64,000 nt of DNA from SAR324 cluster bacterium (GCA_028281495.1 JANQJU010000051.1:248001-312000); one strand, 5' to 3'. Shown: positions 53,323-63,082, numbered from the stretch's first letter. A program made the numbers and translations. Notes: a model not told the origin generated them from the sequence alone.

Positions 53323-53688
53323 ATGAAAAAAATAATGATTGTTGCCTTTTCTTTACTTATTTCTATTCCAGCAATGGCTGCGGGGTGGACCAATTGGTTT
53401 ACCATTGATTCCTTAGGGTATGACTTCTATAAAACCGATGCGGCTTACGCCTTTGCCTACGTCATCCCGGATGGGACAGTTGAAAACCCCGATTTGTGTG
53501 GTTCATCTTCTCAATATGTTTTAGCTGAGAGCCATAATACAGCTACTGTTGCAGCCTCAAACAATGCGAAGGAGTCTTCCAAATTGCCAACATTGGCGTA
53601 TACCGCAGGGTGGCAAGTTCGGTTGTATCTCAATGGTTGTCAGTTTGGCTTTCCCCATGCTTATGCTGTAGAAATCAAAAAGCCATAG
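53323..53688 (+). CDS. Small secreted protein
   Basis: A 121-aa protein with a clear Sec signal peptide (MKKIMIVAFSLLISIPAMA, cleavage after AMA). The mature part has many aromatic and small residues and two cysteines (PDLCGSS and LNGCQFG) that could form a disulphide. AGAGG lies 6 bases before the ATG. No family was recognised. It stands alone at the right edge of the accessory island. Confidence 0.75.
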   Translation: MKKIMIVAFSLLISIPAMAAGWTNWFTIDSLGYDFYKTDAAYAFAYVIPDGTVENPDLCGSSSQYVLAESHNTATVAASNNAKESSKLPTLAYTAGWQVRLYLNGCQFGFPHAYAVEIKKP

Positions 53689-53928
53689 GCTTTGATATCA
53701 AACCACCAACCAAACAGTCAGCAGAAACATCGCTTCACTTAGGGACTTTGTGTTTCTGCTGGCCAAAGTTTGTTCTGAGTCCTCTATATCAGTGAATAGT
53801 GAATAATCGCATAATTGATCACACTTCCTCAATCAGTTCAGGAGCGTCACTACCCGGAAGTGCTGCTCTTAAACCGAATTCACGTTAAACGAAGGATTTC
53901 TTAGTTAACCCACTAATAATATTTAAAA

Positions 53929-54480
53929 ATGTACGATAGACAAATCAGCGAGGCTATCAAAGTGAGTTTGGCCACTCCGAATTATTCGGAGCAATATTTT
54001 GAACTGATAGATCAAAATAGACACTTTTGGAAAACGTGGCTTCCTTGGGTCCACGAATACCAGAATGCCTCGGATTGTGCGGTCTACATTCAGCAAGAAT
54101 TAAGTAAATTTGCGCAGGGCCAATCAGTATTTGAGTTCGTTTTTTATCGAAATCAATTAGCAGGGGGGTTAGGCATTTTCAAAATCGACCCGCAAGATGG
54201 TGTGGGAGAAATCGGCTTTTTCCTAGGTCAAGAATTTGTGGGGAAGGGCATCATGACTTTAGCTGTTCGCGATCTGGTGAGACTTGGTTTTGAATACTTC
54301 TCGTTGCAGAAAATTGAAATCCGTCCGGCTCTCGACAATGTCAAGAGCCAAAGAATTGCTAAACGGTTAGAGTTTGTCGAAGAAGGAACTCTTCGTCGTC
54401 GAGAAAAAGTTTATGATCGCTATCACGATTTGGTGGTTTACGGATTGCTGAAGGAAGAATGGCCTAGAAATATCCTCTAA
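53929..54480 (+). CDS. GNAT acetyltransferase, RimJ/RimL type
   Basis: A 183-aa N-acetyltransferase. The acetyl-CoA-binding region is visible as EIGFFLGQEFVGKGIMTLAV, followed by KIEIRPALDNVKSQRIAKRL and FVEEGTLRR, the hallmark order of the RimL-type branch. It would acetylate a protein N-terminus or a small amine. It has no obvious operon partner. Confidence 0.9.
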   Translation: MYDRQISEAIKVSLATPNYSEQYFELIDQNRHFWKTWLPWVHEYQNASDCAVYIQQELSKFAQGQSVFEFVFYRNQLAGGLGIFKIDPQDGVGEIGFFLGQEFVGKGIMTLAVRDLVRLGFEYFSLQKIEIRPALDNVKSQRIAKRLEFVEEGTLRRREKVYDRYHDLVVYGLLKEEWPRNIL

Positions 54481-54542
54481 TCAGAGGGGGACTGCTTTGG
54501 CCAGGAGCGGTTCAGAAGCAGTCATCCATCTGCTGTTTTCAC

Positions 54543-55124
54543 TCAAGCAGCCAAACTTTGCTTCGTTCGTTCAAGTGAAACCGGCACGGGTTTGCAAACC
54601 GTGCTGCATACGGGTGAGTGATCTTTGGCAAATGCAATGAGTTCGTTGATTTCTTCATCGCTACAATCGGCTTCGATATTCATTTGGATATTTATGGAGT
54701 CGTATCCAACAGGTACGGTGTCGTCTAAGGCAAGAAACCCTTGTATATCGATGTTGCCAACTAGTTTGGTGGACAATTTGTGGATTTGAATACCCCGGGC
54801 GGCTGCATGTAAAATAGTTGTTGTGGTGACGCATCCAGCCAGTGCATGTAGCAAAAATTCAACCGGATTGGCCCCTTCGTTGTTCTCCAACAGGATGGAA
54901 GGTTCTCCATTGGTATAGGTGAATGGTTGATTTCGTGATTCGTCCTCGTTGCCTGCACCGTAGAAATCTTTAATGGTTGTGCAATTTTCACCGCCGTTAA
55001 TCCACTGATTACTGGCGCGAAACTCAAAACTACCCAGTGATGGCGCGGTTTTGATAGCACTCACCGTTTGATTCATCTGTTCTAGGTTGAGTCCATTGCG
55101 TGTTGTGATGTTTGAGGCTGTCAT
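54543..55124 (-). CDS. OsmC-family protein
   Basis: A 193-aa protein of the OsmC/Ohr superfamily, thiol peroxidases acting on organic hydroperoxides. The first conserved region, PVEFLLHALAGCVTTTTILH, contains one reactive Cys, and the second, DHSPVCSTVCKPVPV, the other, with an extra Cys nearby. AAAGGAG precedes the ATG. A GlxA-like regulator fragment lies upstream on the other strand. Confidence 0.88.
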   Translation of the reverse strand: MTASNITTRNGLNLEQMNQTVSAIKTAPSLGSFEFRASNQWINGGENCTTIKDFYGAGNEDESRNQPFTYTNGEPSILLENNEGANPVEFLLHALAGCVTTTTILHAAARGIQIHKLSTKLVGNIDIQGFLALDDTVPVGYDSINIQMNIEADCSDEEINELIAFAKDHSPVCSTVCKPVPVSLERTKQSLAA

Positions 55125-55307
55125 ATCTTACTCCTTTTAATTTTATATTAAATTTGCTTGAGCTAAATGGCTTTTAGCCCAGATGATTCGCTTGATGTGC
55201 ATCAGCGTGTTCCATCGTCTTGAATAAATATTAACACTCGACAAATGATCTGATGAGATGGAATTAAGACAATAAAGGGGCATTTGTGCCACTATTCAGG
55301 GATATGA

Positions 55308-55730
55308 GAGAGGTGTAAGCTGAAGTGGCACAATGAGGGACAACTGCCTTATATGTCGTTAGTAAGAAGTGTGCCACATGCTGATTCGGTAGTGCGGAGT
55401 TGTGAGCAATGGCTTAAAGAGAATTTCACGAAAACTGATACCATTGCACAGATAGTTAAAAAGTCGGAAATCCCTGAGCGTATATTAAAAAGGCGTTTTA
55501 AAGCGGCGACTGGTGTGACACTCATCGAATACATACAAAATTTGCGTATCGAAGCAGCGAAAGCGTTACTGGAAGCGGGGCAAATGCCCGTGGAAGAGAT
55601 CAGTGTTGCCGTTAGCTACGAAGACGTTTCGTTTTTCAGGCGATTGTTTAAACGATTGACGGGATTAACGCCAAGTGAGTACCGACGAATCTTTCAACCG
55701 ATTATGAATAACGGGAATATGGGGGGTTGA
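55308..55730 (+). pseudogene. Truncated AraC/GlxA-type regulator
   Basis: Only the linker and the C-terminal AraC double HTH remain (TIAQIVKKSEIPERILKRRF, then VEEISVAVSYEDVSFFRRLF and TGLTPSEYRRIF). The frame is open upstream to a TGA at 55305, and the residues before the ATG at 55353 (WHNEGQLPY) still look like the GlxA linker. The DJ-1/PfpI-like sensing domain is gone. A 125-aa DNA-binding stub from 55353 could still be made. Confidence 0.75.
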
Positions 55731-55778
55731 TCCATGCCCGAAAGCGGCTGGGGATTTCCCTCGAAGGAAAAGGAGTGT

Positions 55779-56498
55779 ATGACGAAACACACAGGTTCCA
55801 GCTACGAGGGCAAAGCGGAAAAATACGCGAAAAAGGTAGATCGTAGCCCTTGGAACGTTCACTACGAACGACCGGCGGTTCTCTCTTTGTTACCGTCTTT
55901 AAAAGGCTCTAAGATTCTGGATGTTGGCTGTGGTTCAGGTTGGTATGCCGAATACCTTGCCTCGTGTGGGGCTATCGTCACAGGTTTCGACCTGAGTGCA
56001 GAATTTGTTGCCCTGACGAAATCGCGAGTAGGACCACGTGCGACTGTACTTCAGGCGAATTTGGCTGAACCACTGGATTTTGCAGCGGACGGCGAGTTTG
56101 ATGTGGTGGTTTGCCCCTTAGTCATGCACTACCTTGAAGACTGGAAGGCGGCATTTTGTGAATTCTATCGCGTTCTGAAACCTGAGGGTGTGCTGGTCTT
56201 CTCCACGCACCATCCTTTCAACGACTGGAAGCTATTTAACAAGGAAGACTATTTCGCCATTGAGTTGCTAGAAGACGAATGGAAAGATGTCGGAAAGGTG
56301 GCGTTCTATCGCCGACCGCTAACTTCAATGTCCAAAGACCTGGCTTCAACAGGATTTCTGGTTGAGCAAATTCTGGAGCCGCAGCCCACCAAGGACTTCC
56401 AACGGGTCGATCCCAATGGATACGATCTCGTTTCAAAAACTCCGTGGTTTATCGTAATTCGTGCTGTCAAAGGAATGTGTCAGCCACCCTTAAGATAG
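55779..56498 (+). CDS. Class I SAM-dependent methyltransferase
   Basis: A 239-aa protein. Motif I is ILDVGCGSGWYAEYLASCGA near residue 50, followed by VTGFDLS, then FDVVVCPLVMHYLEDW and VLKPEGVLVFSTHHP, the Methyltransf_11 type. AAGGAG lies 6 bases before the ATG at 55779; the longer frame to 55734 is not needed. The substrate is unknown. Confidence 0.9.
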   Translation: MTKHTGSSYEGKAEKYAKKVDRSPWNVHYERPAVLSLLPSLKGSKILDVGCGSGWYAEYLASCGAIVTGFDLSAEFVALTKSRVGPRATVLQANLAEPLDFAADGEFDVVVCPLVMHYLEDWKAAFCEFYRVLKPEGVLVFSTHHPFNDWKLFNKEDYFAIELLEDEWKDVGKVAFYRRPLTSMSKDLASTGFLVEQILEPQPTKDFQRVDPNGYDLVSKTPWFIVIRAVKGMCQPPLR

Positions 56499-56520
56499 AG
56501 GTAGTGTCCCTTTTGAACTG

Positions 56521-56790
56521 ATGCTAGCTTATTTTCCCAATGTAAATCTCTGGGCCGCTTATGACAAAATCTTTCCCCACGCCTATCACTGGAGTGCCGC
56601 CAAAAAACATGGCTAAACCAATCATATTGAACGCTTTAATTGTACATTGCGCCAAAGGTTAGGGCGAATGACTAGAAAGACTCATCGATTCTCTAAAACT
56701 CTTTCTTTGGAACTACAATCTATCCGTCATCAGTTCAAAGTAAGCACTACCGAAAAAGTGACGGGTTTAAAAGTGCAATTGAGCGAATAA
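56521..56790 (+). pseudogene. IS1-family transposase (InsB) remnant
   Basis: A single frame encodes YFPNVNLWAAYDKIFP, a TAA at 56614, then TNHIERFNCTLRQRLGRMTR, the highly conserved end of IS1 InsB. The 5' part is missing and no terminal repeats were identified. Non-functional. Confidence 0.85.
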
Positions 56791-56864
56791 GCTTTGGGAT
56801 CTTACGCTAAAATCAACCGTGATCCATAAAGATTATTTATCATTTATTATAAAAATGGAGAGGT

Positions 56865-58121
56865 ATGCCTATTTCTATTTTAAGCAATCAAAAAACTGAG
56901 GAAGTTATCAATTGGCTCTTTAGTGAGGGACGACAGAAAAAGTCAATTCCAGATCTATTCAATAGTTTTATTGGACAAGTCCAAAAGCTAGATATCTCTA
57001 TTTTAAGATCTTCCATTTTGGTGCTTCCCCTTCATCCCGAAGTCTATGCAGCACGGTATTCCTGGCAGCCAAAAGATAAGGACTTTCACAAAGTAACGAC
57101 CAATTATTTATTAAGCAAAAATATTCATGACTATGAAACAAGCTACATTGAAGAAATGAATTTTGCTTATGGAGGCATAAATCAAGACGATTACAAAAGA
57201 AGCCCTTATCAAAAGTTAGATGATGGTGCTCCTTTAGTTCATTGTAATATAAGAGCTGAGCAAATCAGTTTTGAGTTTCCGATTTTAGAAGACTTAAAAG
57301 CTATAGGAGCCACAGGTTATCTGGCTATACCATTAGAGAATAGCTTTGGTCCAAGAAGCACCATTGCCTGGGCAACAAATAAAGAATACGGATTCAACTC
57401 TGAGGATATTGAATTGTTAAAAAGTATTTCTACTTTCTTTTCTTTGGTTTTAGAAACCCATGTTAACCGTTATGTTACAGAAACGTTGCTTAAGATCTAT
57501 CTTGGACAGGAGACGGGTAAGCGAGTTTTAAAAGGAATAGTACAAAAAGGGAATATCGAAACAATTGAAGCAGTCATTTGGTATTCAGATTTACGAGGGT
57601 TTACGACTCTTGCAGAGACTACAGGTTCATCGATCCTTGTAGGATGGCTGAACGAATATTTTGAAATCATCAGTGAATCGATCGAACAATACCATGGGGA
57701 GATTCTAAAATTCATTGGAGACGCAATTTTAGCAGTCTTTCCAGTAGAGAAAGATGATCAAAGGAAGGACATTTGTAAAAATGTGCTAAAAGCAGCACAC
57801 GAGGCAAATGATGCTTTGGCAATGCTGAACACAAAACGAACAAAACTGAGAATACCATTACTAGATCATGGAATTGCTCTCCATCAAGGGGTGGTCCAAT
57901 ACGGAAACATTGGTTCACTGAAAAGGTTAGATTTTACGGTCATTGGACAAGCAGTGAATCTTGCGTCAAGGCTAGAGGGGCTTTGTGGAAAAACCGGTAC
58001 TCAAGTATTGGTATCAGAAAAGTTTGCTTCATACTGTGATGATGAATTAACATTGATTGGGACTTTTGACCTCAAAGGAATCTCTAATGCACAAAGGGTA
58101 TATACTATTATTACATCTTAG
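56865..58121 (+). CDS. Class III adenylate/guanylate cyclase with GAF-like sensor
   Basis: A 418-aa soluble protein. The N-terminal 195 residues resemble a GAF-type sensor (GATGYLAIPLENSFGPRSTI, FNSEDIELLKSISTFFSLVL). The cyclase domain has both metal-binding Asp sites (WYSDLRGFTTLAE near residue 242, KFIGDAILAVF near 284) and LDFTVIGQAVNLASRLEGL, where Gln stands at the position usually occupied by Asp. It is probably catalytic, making cAMP. GGAGAGGT lies directly before the ATG. A cNMP-binding protein elsewhere in the window is a possible receiver of the signal. Confidence 0.88.
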   Translation: MPISILSNQKTEEVINWLFSEGRQKKSIPDLFNSFIGQVQKLDISILRSSILVLPLHPEVYAARYSWQPKDKDFHKVTTNYLLSKNIHDYETSYIEEMNFAYGGINQDDYKRSPYQKLDDGAPLVHCNIRAEQISFEFPILEDLKAIGATGYLAIPLENSFGPRSTIAWATNKEYGFNSEDIELLKSISTFFSLVLETHVNRYVTETLLKIYLGQETGKRVLKGIVQKGNIETIEAVIWYSDLRGFTTLAETTGSSILVGWLNEYFEIISESIEQYHGEILKFIGDAILAVFPVEKDDQRKDICKNVLKAAHEANDALAMLNTKRTKLRIPLLDHGIALHQGVVQYGNIGSLKRLDFTVIGQAVNLASRLEGLCGKTGTQVLVSEKFASYCDDELTLIGTFDLKGISNAQRVYTIITS

Positions 58122-58371
58122 TCATGAAAGCCCCCAGAACAACTCGCTTGACGTGAGCGCTTAACAGCCCCGGTCGGCTTTTCGTTAGAATTGAAACAAT
58201 AGAGATATTCGCAAGTTTCAACATCCATACTTTCATAATGCTGGGTGAGCTGATCTACCAATAAATCAAAATCCATAATCGACATTGTGCAGGTTGACTA
58301 TTTGAGTTTATATCAACCCCTAAATATAAACGATAAATAAATAAACAGTTGATGATCAACAAATCAATTTT
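58122..58371. other. Short intergenic region, nothing recognised
   Basis: About 250 bp between the cyclase gene and the IS5-like remnant; no RNA gene, promoter motif or repeat stands out. Confidence 0.3.
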
Positions 58372-58793
58372 TTGTGTCCCAGTTTAAAAGCACAGTTCAA
58401 TCCCGACCATCCCTTATACCGCTTGGCTCATCGGATTGATTGGGAAACTTTGGATTCGGACTTTGCCGCCCTGTATTCTTCTCAGGGTCGTCCTTCGGTT
58501 CCGATCCGACGGATGAGTGGCTTACTGATACTCAAGTATCTTTATAATCTGAGTGATGAACAAGTCGTCCAAAGCTGGCAAGACATGCCTTTCGCATTCT
58601 GCAACAGAAGCCCTACGATTCGAACAAAATCTATAGTTTGCATGAGCCTCAGGTCAACTGTATTGCCAAGGGCAAAGCCCACAAACCCTATGAGTTTGGA
58701 GCCAAGGTTTCGATCGTTCGCACCAAAACCAGCAAAGTCATTGTGGGAGCCTTGGCCTTCGAAGACAATCGTTATGTAGGATATTCACGCTGA
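58372..58793 (+). pseudogene. IS5-like transposase remnant
   Basis: The N-terminal part is clear (LYRLAHRIDWETLDSDFAAL, then SVPIRRMSGLLILKYLYNLS and DEQVVQSW), the DUF772 start of IS5-group transposases. After about 80 residues a deletion and frame change follow. The middle of the protein continues in another frame (NKIYSLHEPQVNCIAKGKAH, then KPYEFGAKVSIV) to a TGA at 58791. The catalytic region is incomplete. Confidence 0.85.
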
Positions 58794-58862
58794 TCAAACC
58801 CAATTCGCTTTTTAAGCGTCAATTACTTCACGTTTCGAATCAGCGGTTGGAGTGGAACCAAT

Positions 58863-59417
58863 ATGGAAAATATAGATAAAACCGTATCCGTGGTTGTAGA
58901 TAGGACTGTCTTGCCCGGCAAAGTAAATGAGTTTGAGGGCTATCTCAAAAATATAATCGACGCTGCAAGTAAATTTCCTGGCTATATGGGGTCAGATGTC
59001 ATTAATCCTGAAGGGAATCATCGTTATATTCTAGTATTTCGTTTTGCTTCACAGGAGGAACTTGATGATTGGTCAGCATCAGAGCCAAGGAATTTCTGGG
59101 TTAATAAAATCGATCAAGTCATCGAAAAACCGACGGAATTAATTACGCTAACAGGCTTGGAAACATGGTTTTATCTATCTAAAGCTAACAACTTTGTTCC
59201 ACCTCCCAAATACAAAATGGCGATCATCACTTACCTTGCCATTGCACCAACAATCATGATTTTCAATTTACTCTTTGGTCAATACTTTTCTTCGGTTCCC
59301 CAACATCTATCCATCTTTGTAACGGCTCCCTTTATCGTGATTCTCATGACGTATCTTGTGATGCCAATCATGACCAAATTATTCAAAAATTACCTATTTC
59401 CCAAAGACAAAAACTAA
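58863..59417 (+). CDS. ABM-domain protein with C-terminal membrane segments
   Basis: A 184-aa protein. An antibiotic-biosynthesis-monooxygenase-like ferredoxin fold spans residues 8-100 (PGKVNEFEGYLKNIIDAASK, FPGYMGSDV, ILVFRFASQEELDDW). Two TM helices follow, at about residues 120-140 and 147-170. Such proteins are heme- or quinone-related or uncharacterised. It is sandwiched between two transposase remnants but is itself intact. GGAG lies 10 bases before the ATG. Confidence 0.8.
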   Translation: MENIDKTVSVVVDRTVLPGKVNEFEGYLKNIIDAASKFPGYMGSDVINPEGNHRYILVFRFASQEELDDWSASEPRNFWVNKIDQVIEKPTELITLTGLETWFYLSKANNFVPPPKYKMAIITYLAIAPTIMIFNLLFGQYFSSVPQHLSIFVTAPFIVILMTYLVMPIMTKLFKNYLFPKDKN

Positions 59418-59957
59418 TTTCAGGGTCACCACTTTTCAGCATAGGGCCTCAAATCCAACTCACTTGAAAACCCCGGAGTGGACTTGGGCGGTCCACCACT
59501 GTTATCGTCACTGTTTACAAAAGCTCGAACCTGTGGATCATTGGAAAATGGCCCAAATGGTCTATCGGGAAAGTTTACGGCAACTGGCCTTCGGCAGACT
59601 GGCCCCTTACTGGCCCGGCCCGCGTTCGATTGGGCCAAAAGAGCGGATGATTTGATTTACTTGTTTCAACGGACCTCCTCTCCGGTCGAGGGGCGAAATG
59701 GGGACTTGTCTCAGATTCACCACAATCGACAAGGATTCAGCCCCTAACGATTGAGATCGACGACCGCTCTTCATAATTTCGGCCTAAGGGATGGGCAGGG
59801 GATTTGGCATGAGCGATGGTGAGATCATAGAATCAATTCGTTTTGCTTTCGTGTCCAATTTATATAAGCTGCTGACCAGTGCTATGGGAGTCACAAATGT
59901 TCTCCACCTCTGGACAAGTACGAGTGAAGTTCAAATGCAATCTTCACAGAAAGGAAA
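59418..59957. other. Intergenic region with transposase remnant
   Basis: No intact gene. At about 59664-59790 the plus strand encodes SSPVEGRNGDLSQIHHNRQG, then after a stop LHNFGLRDG, the end of a transposase-like protein of a type that is often found degenerate. Part of the preceding sequence (AQMVYRESLRQLAFGRL) may belong to it. The last 130 bp must hold the promoter of the AhpD-kinase operon. Confidence 0.6.
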
Positions 59958-60533
59958 ATGATGTCACATTTCAACCAAATCAAAAATTCGAAAGGCAATG
60001 CTGAGTTAGAACAGGCGTATCAACAAGCTGTGGATATGGGACTTACAGGGGCCGATGAAAATGTTCCCAATAATCTCTGTACCTCAGTTTCGGAAAGGCC
60101 CGATTTATTGTCGACCCTCCTTGATTTGACCCAAGGCACCCTCTTCGATGGACAATTGCCACCCACCATTAAGCAAATGATTGCGATGACCATTGCGATG
60201 CAAAATGATTGTCGCTACTGTTCAGTCACCCATACAGGAGCTTTGCAGGCCATGGGGGTTCCCGAAAATGTGATCAAAAGTTGTGCGAGTGATCCTGACT
60301 TTTCAGAATTGCCTCCACCACAACGGGCGATCTTAAAATTTGCGCTCAAAGCGGCACGTGATTCCCAATCCATCGGGAAAGAGGATATCCAAGCCCTCAG
60401 AAACCTCGGATTGAGCGATGGTGAGATCTTAGAAGTGATTTTTATGGTGGGGTTTAGTGTTTTCACCGAGTTAACTTCCGATATTACAGGCGTTATTGTT
60501 GATGGAGAAGAGGAGAAAAATGTCGCGGTTTAA
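59958..60533 (+). CDS. AhpD-like (carboxymuconolactone decarboxylase family) protein 1
   Basis: A 191-aa helical protein of the AhpD type. The redox motif is CRYCSVTHTG (CxxC followed by H) near residue 87, with MIAMTIAMQND before it, the usual AhpD-like arrangement. Such proteins are thiol-disulphide or alkylhydroperoxidase enzymes. AGGAAA precedes an ATG-ATG pair. It is the first gene of an operon that goes on to a histidine kinase and cyclase; the next gene overlaps it by 14 bp. Confidence 0.9.
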   Translation: MMSHFNQIKNSKGNAELEQAYQQAVDMGLTGADENVPNNLCTSVSERPDLLSTLLDLTQGTLFDGQLPPTIKQMIAMTIAMQNDCRYCSVTHTGALQAMGVPENVIKSCASDPDFSELPPPQRAILKFALKAARDSQSIGKEDIQALRNLGLSDGEILEVIFMVGFSVFTELTSDITGVIVDGEEEKNVAV

Positions 60534-61080
60534 ACTAGTGAAAAATACGACGGACAATCCTGAGTTAGCTTCTCTGTATCAACAAGCCCTGGATGCAGGG
60601 TTTGAGGGGGTAGAATCTGGGGTTCCTGTAAATTTTATTACTTCCTTAGGAGCCCGACCTGACTTCCTCAGTGCATTTCTGAATTTGGCAGATAACATTC
60701 TCATCAAGGGGTTGTTGCCTCCTGCCATCAAGCAAATGATCGTGACCATCATTTCGATTCAAAATAATTGCAAATATTGCATCGCGAAACATACGTATGC
60801 GTTAAAAGGGATGGGAGTGCCGCAAGAACTGATTGATGGTTTAACGGATTTTAATTTAGCTAAAGTGACTCCTCCTCAGCGTGCGATTCTTGAATTTTCA
60901 GTGAAGGTCGCCAAAGACCCGAACTCAATGACTGATCAAGATTTTGCCATATTGCGTGATCAAGGGTTGAGTGAAGAAGAAATCATGGAAGTTGTCATGT
61001 TGGTTGGTTTTACGAATTTTATTAACAATTGGTCGGATGCCTATGCCATCCCATTAGATAACGTAGAAAGTAGCGCATGA
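60520..61080 (+). CDS. AhpD-like protein 2
   Basis: A 186-aa paralogue of the preceding protein, with the same CxxC...H motif (CKYCIAKHTY) and the same AILEFSVKVAKDPNSM region. The two presumably arose by tandem duplication and may form a hetero-oligomer. AGGAG is placed for the ATG at 60520, which lies inside the end of the first gene. Its stop overlaps the kinase start as ATGA. Confidence 0.9.
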   Translation: MSRFKLVKNTTDNPELASLYQQALDAGFEGVESGVPVNFITSLGARPDFLSAFLNLADNILIKGLLPPAIKQMIVTIISIQNNCKYCIAKHTYALKGMGVPQELIDGLTDFNLAKVTPPQRAILEFSVKVAKDPNSMTDQDFAILRDQGLSEEEIMEVVMLVGFTNFINNWSDAYAIPLDNVESSA

Positions 61081-62651
61081 AAGACGCAGTTTTTGGTTCC
61101 AAAAATGCAGATGGGTTTGAAGTTTCGGTCAGTAGTTTGACCTTAGGCACGCTGTATGAGGCCATTTTAGCATTTTCAGGGCAGGATCGTTTGGAAAAAT
61201 TTTGGCCTACAGTTTGTCGCAATGCACGCTGGATCATGCCCTTTCGACGCATGGGAATCCTTATGCATACGAAGGACGATGCTTGTGATATTGTGATCCA
61301 ATTTGCCCAAGGAAAAATGGTTCCGCTCTCACAATCTCAGTATGTTCCTTGTTCTGATAAACTAGGGCAAGCCATTCTGAAAGGGAACTCCCAATGGTTT
61401 CATCAACCCCATACGACGTTTTCTCCAGTGACCGATGATTTTTTACAATGGTTGTTTGCGGACCAACCCGAACAATTATTTGTTTTGCCAATCCGGGTGA
61501 AAACCCAAAATATAGGGACCATTCTGTTGGCCATGGGAACCATCGCTCAGAAGGATCAAACGATGGTCACCTCCTTAGGAACCGTGTATGCACTCCATGT
61601 GGGAATGACGTATACCCTCATCTGCACGATGGAAGAACGACGGAAACAAGATGAACAGTTGAAGGAAACGCAACAGCAGCTCATTGAATCCGAAAAAATG
61701 GCAGCCTTAGGACAGTTGATTGCTGGCATTGCTCATGAAATCAATACGCCTTTAGGGGTTATCCGGGCATCCATTGGCAACATTGCAGATTCCCTCCAAG
61801 AAACCCTCACTCAGCTCCCTGAAGTGTTTCAGACGCTTCCTCAGGAAAATTTACAAACGTTCCTCCAGTTTCTGGAACAATCCTGTGAAAGCCATCCAGA
61901 AATTACGGCAAAAGAAGAGCGAAAATATCGCAGAAGGCTGAGAGCACAATTGGAAGAAGAAAATATTGAAGAAGCCGACTCCATTGCCGATACGCTGGTG
62001 GATATGGGGATTAATGAAAAGATCGAGCCTTTTCTTTCTTTATTCAAATTGCGCCTTCCTATGCTGCTTCAGTCGGCTTACAATTTGGCTTCTTTGCAAA
62101 GCAATAGTCGCCGTATCTCAACCGCTGTCGAGCGCTCTTCCAAAGTGGTCTTTGCCTTGAAAAAATTTGCTCACCAAGACCATACAGGGGAAATGACTCC
62201 TGCTGATGTCTGTGATGGGATTGATACCGTCTTGACCTTGTACCAAAATCAATTGAAACAGGGAGTAGAAGTCAAAAAGCATTATGCACAACTGCCTCCG
62301 ATTTTGTGCTACCCCGATGAACTGAATCAAGTGTGGACCAATCTCATTCACAATGCTTTGCAAGCCATGGAATTTGCAGGCACGCTTACAGTGAGTGTGG
62401 AACAACAAGCAGACTCGATTCAAGTCTGTTTTACGGATGATGGCCCTGGCATTCCAGAAGCTATTCAGGATAAAATTTTCAACCCGTTTTTCACGACCAA
62501 ACCGGCGGGAGAAGGGAGTGGCTTGGGGTTAGATATCTGTCAAAAGATCATTGAAAAACATCAAGGCTCCATTACGTTTCAAAGCCAGCCAGGAAGAACG
62601 CAATTCCAAATCCAACTTCCCCTGAACCCTACACCCCCCCAGCAATTATGA
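61077..62651 (+). CDS. Soluble sensor histidine kinase
   Basis: A 524-aa cytoplasmic kinase without TM segments. The N-terminal 190 residues look like a GAF-type sensor. A short coiled coil leads to the phosphoacceptor helix with His219 (LGQLIAGIAHEINTPLG). An unusual stretch of about 120 helical residues follows, then the ATPase domain with N box NLIHNALQAM, DDGPGIP and GSGLGLDIC. Coupled both upstream (ATGA with AhpD 2) and downstream (ATGA with the receiver gene). Sensing of the redox state of the AhpD proteins is an inference from the operon. Confidence 0.93.
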   Translation: MKDAVFGSKNADGFEVSVSSLTLGTLYEAILAFSGQDRLEKFWPTVCRNARWIMPFRRMGILMHTKDDACDIVIQFAQGKMVPLSQSQYVPCSDKLGQAILKGNSQWFHQPHTTFSPVTDDFLQWLFADQPEQLFVLPIRVKTQNIGTILLAMGTIAQKDQTMVTSLGTVYALHVGMTYTLICTMEERRKQDEQLKETQQQLIESEKMAALGQLIAGIAHEINTPLGVIRASIGNIADSLQETLTQLPEVFQTLPQENLQTFLQFLEQSCESHPEITAKEERKYRRRLRAQLEEENIEEADSIADTLVDMGINEKIEPFLSLFKLRLPMLLQSAYNLASLQSNSRRISTAVERSSKVVFALKKFAHQDHTGEMTPADVCDGIDTVLTLYQNQLKQGVEVKKHYAQLPPILCYPDELNQVWTNLIHNALQAMEFAGTLTVSVEQQADSIQVCFTDDGPGIPEAIQDKIFNPFFTTKPAGEGSGLGLDICQKIIEKHQGSITFQSQPGRTQFQIQLPLNPTPPQQL

Positions 62652-63037
62652 AAAAGAAAGCCATCCTTTGTGTCGATGATGAAAAAACCGTTCTGGAAAG
62701 CATTAAAATGCAACTCAAAAAACGATTCCAGAATCAGTTTCATTATGAAATCGCAGAAAGTGCAAATGACGCGTTGGAAGTGATTGAGGAACTGGCAGAA
62801 GACGGGGTAGAAATCTTAGTGATTGTTTCAGACTGGTGTATGCCTGGTATGAAAGGGGATGAGTTTCTCGTTCGGGTGCATCATCAATTTCCAAAAATCG
62901 TCAAAATTTTATTAACAGGACAAGCGGATCAACTCGCGGTAGAACGAGCTCAAAAGGAGGCAAATCTTTTTTGTTATTTGACAAAACCCTGGGAAGAAAA
63001 AAATCTCATTGAGACAATTTCCTCCAGTGTGGTGTGA
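62648..63037 (+). CDS. Single-domain response regulator
   Basis: A 129-aa stand-alone receiver domain. It has ILCVDDEKTV (acidic pocket), the phosphoacceptor Asp in IVSDWCMPGMKGDE, the T/S position in ILLTGQAD and the Lys in CYLTKPWE. No output domain, so it acts as a phosphate shuttle or competitor, or binds a partner. Translation is coupled to the kinase (ATGA). Confidence 0.93.
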   Translation: MKKKAILCVDDEKTVLESIKMQLKKRFQNQFHYEIAESANDALEVIEELAEDGVEILVIVSDWCMPGMKGDEFLVRVHHQFPKIVKILLTGQADQLAVERAQKEANLFCYLTKPWEEKNLIETISSSVV

Positions 63038-63082
63038 ATTTCAATTTTGCACGTTTGTGCCAAGCACTCTGCAACAGCAAGT

